This document shows positions 35,622 to 43,752 of a stretch of 64,000 nucleotides of DNA, in pieces. The DNA comes from Pelagicoccus sp. SDUM812003 (lineage in GTDB: Bacteria; Verrucomicrobiota; Verrucomicrobiia; Opitutales; Opitutaceae). Location: NCBI RefSeq assembly GCF_031127815.1, contig NZ_JARXHY010000020.1, positions 1 through 64,000 on the forward strand, given 5' to 3'. The notes beneath the pieces are model-generated. The model was not told the origin of the DNA and did no database searches. It was given only the letters and a program-made list of their open reading frames with translations. Position numbers and translations under genes: made by a program. Every line of letters begins with the position of its first letter. Positions within the stretch are counted from its first letter, which is position 1.

Positions 35622-37016
35622 ATGAAAGCTTTTAAGATTACATCATTCGTAGCCGCTGCCGTGATCGTGGCAGGCTCCGCCTTTGCTCAAAAGACCTTCG
35701 ATCAGGTGACTGCCGAAGCGAAAGCCGACCTAAAGGCGGCCGAGCGCGAACTCGCAGATCTCCGCAACCAGATCGCGAACGAAAAGGTGCCTATCTCCCG
35801 CCGTCTGACTCAGCTCGAGACCGAAGTTCAGGCCGCTCGCAAGGAATACGACGAAACGGTACTGGTCACTGAAAACAAGGACCTCAGCCTCGAATCCCTG
35901 CGCAACGCGGTCAAGGCTCACAACGACCAGAACGTCTACCTCAAGAACTCCATGGCCGCGTACGTGAAGCAGTTCTCCACTCGCATTCACGCTTCCGAGC
36001 TGCAGGAGTACAAGGAACTGGCGGACACTGCGGAGCTGCTCGCGGAAAACGACAACGCGACGGATTCCGAAAAGCTCTCCGCCCAGTTGGAAGTGCTCAA
36101 GGCCTCCCTCGGCCGCGTGAAGAAGATCATGGGCGGCACCATGATCCAAGGCGAAGCGCTCGGCAAAAACGGCGTGCAGGTTAACGGCACCTTCGTTTTG
36201 GCAGGACCATTCGCTTACTTCGGCGACGGAGGAGAAAACGTCGGCTTCGCCATCGGCGACCTCACCAACATCGGTTATCCCCTGGTCGAAAACCGCGGCG
36301 TGCCCGAGCCCGTGATGGCGGCCATCAGAGGCCTCACCGAAAACGGCAAGGGAGACATTCCCGTCGACCCGACCGAAGGCGACGCCCTGAAGATCGTTCA
36401 GGTCCAGGAATCCTTGGTCGAGCACATCATCAAGGGAGGTATCACCATGGTTCCTCTTCTCGGCATGGCCTTCTTCGCTCTGCTCATCTCCATTCTCAAG
36501 CTCTTCGAAATCAAGTCCGTCAAGAGCCCCAAGCCAGGCACGCTGCAGCGCATTCTCGACAGCCTCAACTCCGGCAACAAGCAGCAGGCGCTCGAAGCCG
36601 CCAACTCCGTTGACGGTCCCTTCGGCGATCTTCTCGTAGCCGGCGTCGAACACGCCGACCAGGAGAAGGAACTGCTCGAGGAAGTTCTCTACGAACGCCT
36701 CCTCGCAGCGCAGCCGAAGCTCGAACGCTTCATCGCCTTCATCGCCCTCACCGCCGCGGCCGCTCCACTACTCGGACTGCTCGGTACGGTTACGGGTATG
36801 ATCACCACCTTCAAGGCCATCACCGTGTTCGGTACTGGCGATCCCGCGACGCTCTCCGATGGTATCTCCGTGGCTCTGATCACCACCGAGTACGGTCTGA
36901 TCGTGGCGATCCCATGTCTGCTCTCCCAAGCGCTGCTCTCTCGCATCGCGAAGGGCAAGCTTGGCGAAATGGAACAGGCCGCAGTCGCATTCGTGAATGG
37001 ACTGAGAAACAAGTAG
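35622..37016 (+). CDS. TtpC-like MotA/TolQ/ExbB proton channel protein
   Basis: A 464-residue protein with a signal peptide (1-22, ending SAFA). A periplasmic coiled coil covers about 25-110, and a further periplasmic domain (110-260) includes an AGPFAYFGDGGENVGFAI segment. The C-terminal MotA/TolQ/ExbB channel domain has TM1 near 270-292 and two helices near 372-395 and 415-440, with the conserved LLGLLGTVTGMITTF and GISVALITTEYGLIVAIP segments. The long N-terminus is the TtpC arrangement. It forms the proton channel with ExbD. Coupled to DUF3450 upstream; two exbD genes follow. Confidence 0.92.
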   Translation: MKAFKITSFVAAAVIVAGSAFAQKTFDQVTAEAKADLKAAERELADLRNQIANEKVPISRRLTQLETEVQAARKEYDETVLVTENKDLSLESLRNAVKAHNDQNVYLKNSMAAYVKQFSTRIHASELQEYKELADTAELLAENDNATDSEKLSAQLEVLKASLGRVKKIMGGTMIQGEALGKNGVQVNGTFVLAGPFAYFGDGGENVGFAIGDLTNIGYPLVENRGVPEPVMAAIRGLTENGKGDIPVDPTEGDALKIVQVQESLVEHIIKGGITMVPLLGMAFFALLISILKLFEIKSVKSPKPGTLQRILDSLNSGNKQQALEAANSVDGPFGDLLVAGVEHADQEKELLEEVLYERLLAAQPKLERFIAFIALTAAAAPLLGLLGTVTGMITTFKAITVFGTGDPATLSDGISVALITTEYGLIVAIPCLLSQALLSRIAKGKLGEMEQAAVAFVNGLRNK

Positions 37017-37168
37017 GAAGATCCTTTGATCTACGGGAACGAAACAGGGGAACCGAAATGAGCGACTTTGCAAGACCGACGTCACCGATTCGATCTCCCC
37101 GCGCTCCCCTTCCAGGGCCCACCGGCCGCTGGAGCCAAGCGATCAATTCAAAAGGAAGATAAACGACC

Positions 37169-37579
37169 ATGATGAAAAACAAGAAAGCTCTTTCAGCAGG
37201 CGAAGCCGTCGGAGATATCAACATCTCCCCGCTGATCGATATGGTGTTCATTCTTCTGATCTTCTTCATTGTAACTACTGTTTTCGTTAAGGAGCCGGGC
37301 GTGGAAATCACCCGTCCAGCCGCTGTGAACACTGTCAATCTGCCAAAGAACGTTATCCTCATCGCCGTTACGGACCAGGATAACATCTTCTACGGCGGTC
37401 GAGACTACGGGCTTGGAGGCATCCGCTCCCAGGTTCGTCGAGTGCTCGCGGGCAACGAAGATTACCCAGTTATCATTCAAGCTGATCAGAACGCTCGTTC
37501 TGGGACGGTCATTCGTCTCATCGATGAGTGCAAGCTGGCCCAGGCCAGACGCATTCACCTTTCAACCGTGAAGAACTAA
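37169..37579 (+). CDS. exbD: ExbD/TolR-family protein 1
   Basis: A 136-residue ExbD with one TM helix (about 22-45) in NISPLIDMVFILLIFFIVTT. D24 corresponds to the essential proton-relay aspartate of ExbD. The periplasmic domain (50-136) has the beta-alpha pattern with VIIQADQNARSGTVIRLIDECK. It pairs with the ExbB-like protein to use the proton gradient. The next gene is a second ExbD only 7 bp downstream. The 152-bp gap before it is too small for a separate exbB. Confidence 0.93.
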   Translation: MMKNKKALSAGEAVGDINISPLIDMVFILLIFFIVTTVFVKEPGVEITRPAAVNTVNLPKNVILIAVTDQDNIFYGGRDYGLGGIRSQVRRVLAGNEDYPVIIQADQNARSGTVIRLIDECKLAQARRIHLSTVKN

Positions 37580-37586
37580 TAAGAAG

Positions 37587-38000
37587 ATGAGAAACAGAGG
37601 AAATCTAAGATCCAGCGATGATACCACGGACATCAACATCTCCCCGTTGATCGACATGGTGTTCATCCTCCTGATCTTCTTCATCGTCACCACGGTCTTC
37701 GTCGAAGAAGCCGGCCTGCAGGCCAATACGCCTGACCCGACCAGCAACCCGAATCAGGACAACGAGAAGGAACGCGTGAGCTTCCTCGTCCGGGCCAACG
37801 GTCAGGTGATCTACGACGATAAGGACGTCGGCGTTAGCGCCGTAGCGGGCATTGTCGCCCCCGAGATGAGAATGGAAGAATATCCAATCACCGTAAACGT
37901 CGAGCCGGACGTCCCCATGCACTTGGTGGTCGCAGTCGTCGACGCGTGCGAAAGCGGTGGCGCTCCACAAGTCACCATGAAAGCCGTTGCCACGAAATAG
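37587..38000 (+). CDS. exbD: ExbD/TolR-family protein 2
   Basis: A 137-residue paralogue of the preceding protein. The membrane helix and proton-relay aspartate (D23) are almost identical (DINISPLIDMVFILLIFFIV), but the periplasmic domain differs, containing SNPNQDNEKERVSFLVRANG and VNVEPDVPMHLVVAVVDACE. Near identity of the helix at DNA level plus divergence of the rest suggests tandem duplication followed by specialisation. It could form a heteromeric stator pair with ExbD 1. Confidence 0.93.
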   Translation: MRNRGNLRSSDDTTDINISPLIDMVFILLIFFIVTTVFVEEAGLQANTPDPTSNPNQDNEKERVSFLVRANGQVIYDDKDVGVSAVAGIVAPEMRMEEYPITVNVEPDVPMHLVVAVVDACESGGAPQVTMKAVATK

Positions 38001-38037
38001 CTACACATAACCGAAAACTTTTAGAAATTTAGTCACA

Positions 38038-39438
38038 ATGATTAGCAGCAAATCCTTAAAACTGGCCGCAACCGGCCTAATCTGCTTTGCCGGATGCCTG
38101 ACCGCATCGGCGCAGTATAAAACGGATCAGGAATTTTGGAATCAGCCACACATTGCTAAGTCCTTCGCCAATTCCTACGAAATCAAGACCCAGACCGAAC
38201 CTGACCTCACCGAAGAGGAACAGATCGCGGTCAAGCAGGTGCTGGACATGCTCAAGGCCGATCCGCAAGGCAGCAAGGACGCAGCCCTGGCAGCCATCCT
38301 GAAGGTCATCACCCCCGACTCCAGCGCCGCCCTCGATTTCATCGCCGGCAACTTCTACGCTGAGAAAGGCGATCTCAAGACCGCCATCAAATACTACGAC
38401 CAGGCCGCCAAGAAGTTTCCCAGCTTCCTTCGCGCAATCCGCAACGCCGCCATCATGCGCGTCCAGCAAGGACAGTATTCCGCGGCGTTGAAGGGCTTGA
38501 CCAGAGCGATCGAGCTTGGAGCCAAGGACACCACCACCATGGGTCTGCTTGGTCTATGCTATGTCAATACCGAGCAATACTTCTCCGCAGAGACGGCCTA
38601 TCGCGAAGCCATCGTGCTCGACCCGACGGTCAAGGACTGGCAGCTTGGTCTCGCCAAGTCCCTGCTGCAGCAGGCCAAGTACAAGGAGTCCATCGCGGTC
38701 CTCAACCAGATGCTGGTGAACGATCCCGAAAGCGACATCCTTTGGTCCAGCGTCGCGAATGCCTACCTCGGTATCGACGATCCAGAAACCGCTGTCGCAG
38801 TGCAGGAAATCGTGGATCGACTCGGCAAGGCGACCCCTGATTCCCTCGTCTTCATGGGCAACATCTACATGTCTCGCGGCCTGAACGATTTGGCGCTCAC
38901 CTACTTCAAGCGCTCGATCGCCATGGATTCAAACCAGGATCCTCAGGTTCACGTGAACATCGCCGAAGTGATGACCGCCCGTGGCGCCTACGATCAGGCT
39001 ACCCAAGTCATTTCTGACATTCGCTCGTCCTTCGAGCCAAAGCTGACTCCGGAAAACAAGCTTTCTCTGCTCCGTCTCGAAGCGCAGATCGCTCTTGCGA
39101 CCCAGCAAGGCGAAAAGGTCATCCCGATCTTGGAAGAGCTCATCGAACGCGATCCGCTGGACGGCCAAGCTCTCCTGCTCCTCGCGGACTACTACTCCAA
39201 CAAGCAGGACATCGATGGATACGCTCGCGCCGATCTCTACTACGAACGCGCCACCAAGGTACGCGAGTGGGAAGTCCGCGCTCTGATCTCCTGGGCGCGC
39301 TCCTTCGTGGCTCGCGAGAAGTTCGGCAAAGCGATTCCTTTGCTGGAAAGAGCTCAAGTCCTCCAGTCTCAGGAGCACATCGGGCGCTATCTCGAGCAGG
39401 TTCGCAAGGTTCACCTGGCCCAGCTCGGCAGCAAGTAG
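38038..39438 (+). CDS. Periplasmic TPR-repeat protein
   Basis: A 466-residue protein with a signal peptide (1-25, cleavage after SAQ; a lipobox is not clear). About ten TPR units cover about 85-450, for example LKTAIKYYDQAAKKFPSFLRA, YFSAETAYREAIVLDPT and NDLALTYFKRSIAMDSN. TPR proteins close the Ttp-type TonB operons, and this gene closes the operon here, 37 bp after exbD 2. It probably acts as a periplasmic assembly or partner-binding scaffold. Confidence 0.9.
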   Translation: MISSKSLKLAATGLICFAGCLTASAQYKTDQEFWNQPHIAKSFANSYEIKTQTEPDLTEEEQIAVKQVLDMLKADPQGSKDAALAAILKVITPDSSAALDFIAGNFYAEKGDLKTAIKYYDQAAKKFPSFLRAIRNAAIMRVQQGQYSAALKGLTRAIELGAKDTTTMGLLGLCYVNTEQYFSAETAYREAIVLDPTVKDWQLGLAKSLLQQAKYKESIAVLNQMLVNDPESDILWSSVANAYLGIDDPETAVAVQEIVDRLGKATPDSLVFMGNIYMSRGLNDLALTYFKRSIAMDSNQDPQVHVNIAEVMTARGAYDQATQVISDIRSSFEPKLTPENKLSLLRLEAQIALATQQGEKVIPILEELIERDPLDGQALLLLADYYSNKQDIDGYARADLYYERATKVREWEVRALISWARSFVAREKFGKAIPLLERAQVLQSQEHIGRYLEQVRKVHLAQLGSK

Positions 39439-39473
39439 CCCTCGATCACCCAATTTGTTCTAAGTCATATTTC

Positions 39474-39505
39474 AAAGGCGGAAGCTTCTCAGCTTCCGCC
39501 TTTTT
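39474..39505 (+). terminator. Rho-independent terminator of the ExbB/ExbD operon
   Basis: A perfect 13-bp stem, AAAGGCGGAAGCT and AGCTTCCGCCTTT, with loop TCTC, followed by T residues. It lies 36 bp after the TPR gene stop and is largely symmetric, so it could also serve the opposite strand. Confidence 0.95.
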
Positions 39506-39662
39506 GTGTCTGCATCAGAGCTGATCGCGAAGGCTAAACGCTTTCGTGCCGATTTGAGGACACGACTCCCCTTGCTTCCACAAGCTCTGAACCGGGGATG
39601 CGCGGACGCACCCGGCGCGTTTTCCTCCTCCTCTGCAATCACGCTGAGGCGCTGACTTCGCT

Positions 39663-41690
39663 CTAGCGGGATCGCTTGGATTTCGATTTTCCGCCCCGAT
39701 AGCTTTTCCTGCCCGAGCCGGAGCCGCCTGACTTGAACTCTCCGCTTTTGAGAGCGTCGATCTGGTCCCGCAGCAGCGCTGCCTTCTCGAATTCAAGCTT
39801 CGCCGCGGCGTCATCCATCTCACGGGTCAACTCGTCGATCACAGCCTGTACGTCATCGTCTTCGGACACCATAGGCATGGGCGATTCCTCATCTTCCATC
39901 AGCTCGTGCAAACTTGCCTGATCACCCCGTATCACGCTTCTGGGCACGATGCCATGCGACTCGTTGTATTCGATCTGCTTTGCGCGGCGATAGTCGGTGA
40001 TCTCCAAGGTCCTACGAATCGAATCCGTAATGACATCAGCATAGAAAAGAACGCGTCCTTTTTCGTGGCGAGCCGCCCGGCCCGCGGTCTGCACCAGACT
40101 GGTCTCGCTGCGCAAAAAGCCTTCCTTATCCGCATCCAAAATCGCCACCAACGCCACCTCGGGCAGGTCCAAGCCCTCTCGGAGCAGATTGATGCCGACC
40201 AGAACGTCGAAGCGCCCCGCACGCAGTCGACGTAGGATTTCCACTCGCTCCAGAGCATCAATATCGGAATGCAGGTATTCCACGCTGATGTCCTTCTCTC
40301 TCAAGTAGGACGTGATGTCCTCGCTGAGACGTTTGGTCAACGTCGTGACCAGCACGCGTTCCCCCGCGGAAATGGCTTTCTTGATTTCCGAAATCAAGTC
40401 CTCCACTTGTCCCTTGGTGGGACGTATCGAGATTACCGGGTCAAGCAATCCGGTTGGTCGTATCACTTGTTCGGCCACCAAAGCGCTCTTTTCCTGCTCG
40501 AACTTCGCCGGCGTCGCCGTGACGAAAACGGTTTGGTTCGTCACTTGGGCGAACTCTTCGAAGTTCATTGGACGGTTCTCCAACGCTGACGGGAGGCGAA
40601 ACCCGTGCTCGACCAAGGTGGATTTACGCGAACGGTCGCCAGCGTACATGGCCCCGATCTGGGGCATGGTCACATGACTCTCGTCGACGAACAGCAAAAG
40701 GTCCTTGGGGAAGAAGTCGATCAAGCAGAACGGACGCTCTCCGGGCTTTCGACCCGACAGATGCATGGAATAGTTTTCGATGCCATTGCAGAATCCGACT
40801 TCTTGCAGCATCTCCAGGTCGTAGTTGGTCCGCATGCTGATTCGCTGAGCTTCCAGCAGCTTGCCTTGCGACTCGAACGCCTTCACCCTATCCTTCAGCT
40901 CCGCTTTGATGAAGCCGACCGCCCGCTCCATTTTTTCCCGCGTAGTGACGAATTGATTCGCTGGATACAAATCGAATTGCTGCAAGGACTGAAGGGCATT
41001 GCCGCTGACCGGATCGAACTCGGAGAGTCGCTCGATCTCATCGCCCCAAAACTCCACTCTGAGCCCTTTTTCCAGATAGGCCGGCATGATGTCCACCACA
41101 TCGCCGCGCACGCGAAAGCGACCGCGTTCCAGGCTGATGTCGTTTCGTTCGTAGAGGATCTCCACCAATCCATTGAGCAACGCGTCGCGACCGTACTGCT
41201 CGCCGACTCTCAGGGGAATCATCAGCTCCTGAAAGTCCTCCGGCGAACCAAGTCCATAGATGCACGAGACACTGGCTACTACGATCACATCCCTTCTGCT
41301 GATCAAGCTGCTCGTAGTTGAAATCCTTAGACGATCGATCTCGTCATTGATGGAGGAGTCCTTCTCGATGTAGGTATCGGTCGAAGGCACGTACGCCTCG
41401 GGCTGGTAGTAGTCGTAGTAGCTGACGAAATACTCTACCGCGTTTTCCGGAAAGAAGCGCTTGAATTCCGAATACAGCTGGGCTGCCAAAGTCTTGTTGT
41501 GCGAGATGACGAGGGCCGGACGGTCGAGACGAGCGATGATATTGGCCATGGAAAAGGTTTTGCCCGAACCTGTGACTCCGAGAAGCGTCTGATAGCGATT
41601 TCCCTGCTCGATCGATCGCACGATCGACTCGATCGCCTCCGGCTGGTCGCCCATCGGTTCGTAGTCAGCGTTGAGCTTGAATAGTCCCAT
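39663..41690 (-). CDS. uvrB: Excinuclease ABC subunit B
   Basis: A 675-residue nucleotide-excision repair helicase-like ATPase. Walker A GVTGSGKT (38-45), the beta-hairpin YYDYYQPEAY that inserts between strands, the DESHVT Walker B region, helicase motifs VTTLTKRLSED and QTAGRAARH, and the C-terminal UVR domain (about 610-650, LTREMDDAAAKLEFEKAALLRDQ) that binds UvrC are all present. The C-terminal tail (GGSGSGRKSYRGGKSKSKRSR) is basic and disordered. Length matches the family. Convergent with the ExbB operon. Confidence 0.98.
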   Translation of the reverse strand: MGLFKLNADYEPMGDQPEAIESIVRSIEQGNRYQTLLGVTGSGKTFSMANIIARLDRPALVISHNKTLAAQLYSEFKRFFPENAVEYFVSYYDYYQPEAYVPSTDTYIEKDSSINDEIDRLRISTTSSLISRRDVIVVASVSCIYGLGSPEDFQELMIPLRVGEQYGRDALLNGLVEILYERNDISLERGRFRVRGDVVDIMPAYLEKGLRVEFWGDEIERLSEFDPVSGNALQSLQQFDLYPANQFVTTREKMERAVGFIKAELKDRVKAFESQGKLLEAQRISMRTNYDLEMLQEVGFCNGIENYSMHLSGRKPGERPFCLIDFFPKDLLLFVDESHVTMPQIGAMYAGDRSRKSTLVEHGFRLPSALENRPMNFEEFAQVTNQTVFVTATPAKFEQEKSALVAEQVIRPTGLLDPVISIRPTKGQVEDLISEIKKAISAGERVLVTTLTKRLSEDITSYLREKDISVEYLHSDIDALERVEILRRLRAGRFDVLVGINLLREGLDLPEVALVAILDADKEGFLRSETSLVQTAGRAARHEKGRVLFYADVITDSIRRTLEITDYRRAKQIEYNESHGIVPRSVIRGDQASLHELMEDEESPMPMVSEDDDVQAVIDELTREMDDAAAKLEFEKAALLRDQIDALKSGEFKSGGSGSGRKSYRGGKSKSKRSR

Positions 41691-41714
41691 TGCAAATCCC
41701 TCGCCAGCGAAAGC

Positions 41715-42998
41715 CTAAGACCTCGCCACTTCTTCCTGAGTATCCGAATTGTAAATCGATTCGTCCAGCTGCCCCTCTCCCTTCGCGACGATGCAGGTCA
41801 CGGCGGCGTCGCCCGTCACGTTGACCGCTGTACGAATCATGTCGAGGATGCGATCTATGCCAATGATCAAGCTGATCTTCTCGATCGGAAGCCCTACTTG
41901 ATTCAAGACCATGGTGAGCATGACCAGGCCCACGCCCGGCACGCCCGCGGTCCCAATGGACGCCAACGTGGCCGTCACGATCACCATCAGCAGTTGGCCG
42001 ATCGTCAGATCCACTCCGGAAATCTGCGCTATGAAAATCGTGGCCACCCCTTGCATGATCGCGGTGCCGTCCATGTTGATGGTGGCGCCGAGAGGAATGG
42101 TGAAGGATGCTGTCGAGTTGTTTACGCCCAGCTTCTTCTCCGCCGTTTCCAGAGTGACCGGTAGCGTGGCGTTGCTGCTCGCGGTGCTGAAGGCGAAAAT
42201 CTGGACCTTGTAGAAGTTCTTGAGAAACCGAATCGGACTGAGCCCGCTGAGAAGCTTGAGCAAGCTTGGATAGACGATGACCGCGTGCAGCACGAGGGCG
42301 AGAATGACCAAGAAGAAATACCGGCCTAGCTGCCAAATGGCGTCCACCCCTTCGACCGCGAACACCACCGTGATCTTCGCGAAAACGCCATACGGAGCGA
42401 TCAGCATCAGGATCATCACCAGTTTGAGCACGATCTCGTTGAGATCAGTGAAGATCGACAAGATCCGCTGTCCTGGCTTTCCGGATACGACGATGGCCAA
42501 GCCGAAAAGGATGGAGAAAACGATCACCTGAAGCATGCTTCCTTCCGCCATGGCTTGAACTGGATTGGTGGGAAACATGTTTGTAATGACTTCCCAAATA
42601 CTCGGCGCTTCAGTGATCGATATCGAATCGGTCGTTTCCGCTACCGCGACACCTTGGCCGGGCTTGAAGATAAACGCCAATCCCATGGCCAGGCTAATGG
42701 CGATGCAGGTGGTCAGCAGGTAGAGCCCCATGGTCTTGATCCCGATCTTGCCCAGCTTTCTCACGTCGTCCATGGCGGCCGTTCCGCATACGAGCGAGAC
42801 GAACACGAGGGGCACGACCAGCAGCTTTAGCGAGCGCACGAAGATATTTCCGACCAGATCGAAGACTCCTTCGATAAAAAGAGAGGAAATCCACTCGTTC
42901 TTTTGCAGGCCGCTGAAATTCAGGGCGAGGCCGAGGATCAGACCAAGGCCCATTCCGATTAGGATATTGCGAGTGAGCTTAGCGTTGGAAATCTTCAT
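41715..42998 (-). CDS. Dicarboxylate/amino acid:cation symporter (SDF family)
   Basis: A 427-residue membrane protein of the glutamate/dicarboxylate symporter family (DctA/GltP/GltT type). Eight TM helices are predicted, with the conserved re-entrant loop segments FSTASSNATLPVTLETAEKKLG (HP1) and NMDGTAI (TM7), the hairpin 2 segment GVPGVGLVML, and TM8 with RILDMIRTAVNVTGDA. The NMDGTA and D-x-x-R-T-x-x-N-V-T-G-D motifs bind sodium and the substrate carboxylate. It imports acidic amino acids or C4-dicarboxylates. The choice among those cannot be made by eye. It ends 24 bp before uvrB. Confidence 0.92.
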   Translation of the reverse strand: MKISNAKLTRNILIGMGLGLILGLALNFSGLQKNEWISSLFIEGVFDLVGNIFVRSLKLLVVPLVFVSLVCGTAAMDDVRKLGKIGIKTMGLYLLTTCIAISLAMGLAFIFKPGQGVAVAETTDSISITEAPSIWEVITNMFPTNPVQAMAEGSMLQVIVFSILFGLAIVVSGKPGQRILSIFTDLNEIVLKLVMILMLIAPYGVFAKITVVFAVEGVDAIWQLGRYFFLVILALVLHAVIVYPSLLKLLSGLSPIRFLKNFYKVQIFAFSTASSNATLPVTLETAEKKLGVNNSTASFTIPLGATINMDGTAIMQGVATIFIAQISGVDLTIGQLLMVIVTATLASIGTAGVPGVGLVMLTMVLNQVGLPIEKISLIIGIDRILDMIRTAVNVTGDAAVTCIVAKGEGQLDESIYNSDTQEEVARS

Positions 42999-43034
42999 TG
43001 CAGGCGTAGAAGGGATCTTGGGTGCGAAGCCTGA

Positions 43035-43700
43035 TCAGGCAAACAAATCGTGTACCACTTGCAGGTTCAGTTCTTCGAAGCTGCTTGCAGCAAGGCTCAC
43101 GCCATGCTCGCGCAGGCTTTCGATCGGGTTGGTCGTCGCTAAGCCGACCACTTTCATCCCGGCTCGCTGCCCTGCTTCGATGCCCGAAAAGGAGTCCTCG
43201 AAAACCACGCAACGACTCGGTTCGACACCAATCTTGGCAGCCGCCTTGAGAAATACCTCCGGATCGGGCTTTCCGTTCCCCACGTCGTCGGCAGAGACCA
43301 CATCGTCGAAGCGCCCTTCCAATCCGATCAATGACGTCACCGCGTCGATGTTCCTGCGTGGCGTCGAGGATCCAACGCAGGCCCGAAATCCCGCCGCCTT
43401 CAGCTCCTTGAGAAAAGACGCCACGCCCGGCAGCGGACTCAGACCTGTCTCGGCTACGATTTCGCGGTAGAACTCTTCCTTTCGCAGGCTGAGTCGCTCG
43501 ATTTCCTGAGGGTCATCGGTCCACTTCAGCAGATTGGGAATGATGAAGCTGTTCTTCTTGCCGAATCCGTCCTTGAAGTGCCCAGGATAGAGGGCGAGCT
43601 CTTCCACCTCAGCCAGCCGGTCCCAGCTCAATTCATGCTGTCGAGACGAATCTACGACTACGCCATCCCAATCGAAGATGAACCCAAATTCAGTTCCCAT
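43035..43700 (-). CDS. HAD-superfamily phosphatase, beta-PGM-like
   Basis: A 221-residue HAD hydrolase. Motif I FDWDG has the nucleophile D10 and acid/base D12. Motif II is in CVGSSTPRRN, and motif IV is VVFEDSFSGIEAG. A helical cap domain lies at about 20-90. The start is put at 43700, where the HAD fold begins; TTG/GTG starts up to 43763 would add about 21 residues and overlap the upstream gene by 11 bp. Substrate unknown; beta-phosphoglucomutase or small sugar-phosphate phosphatase is possible. Confidence 0.88.
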   Translation of the reverse strand: MGTEFGFIFDWDGVVVDSSRQHELSWDRLAEVEELALYPGHFKDGFGKKNSFIIPNLLKWTDDPQEIERLSLRKEEFYREIVAETGLSPLPGVASFLKELKAAGFRACVGSSTPRRNIDAVTSLIGLEGRFDDVVSADDVGNGKPDPEVFLKAAAKIGVEPSRCVVFEDSFSGIEAGQRAGMKVVGLATTNPIESLREHGVSLAASSFEELNLQVVHDLFA

Positions 43701-43752
43701 ATCCTTAGCACCGCGCTTCACGATGGATTTGGCCAGACCAAAGGAGGCGTAT

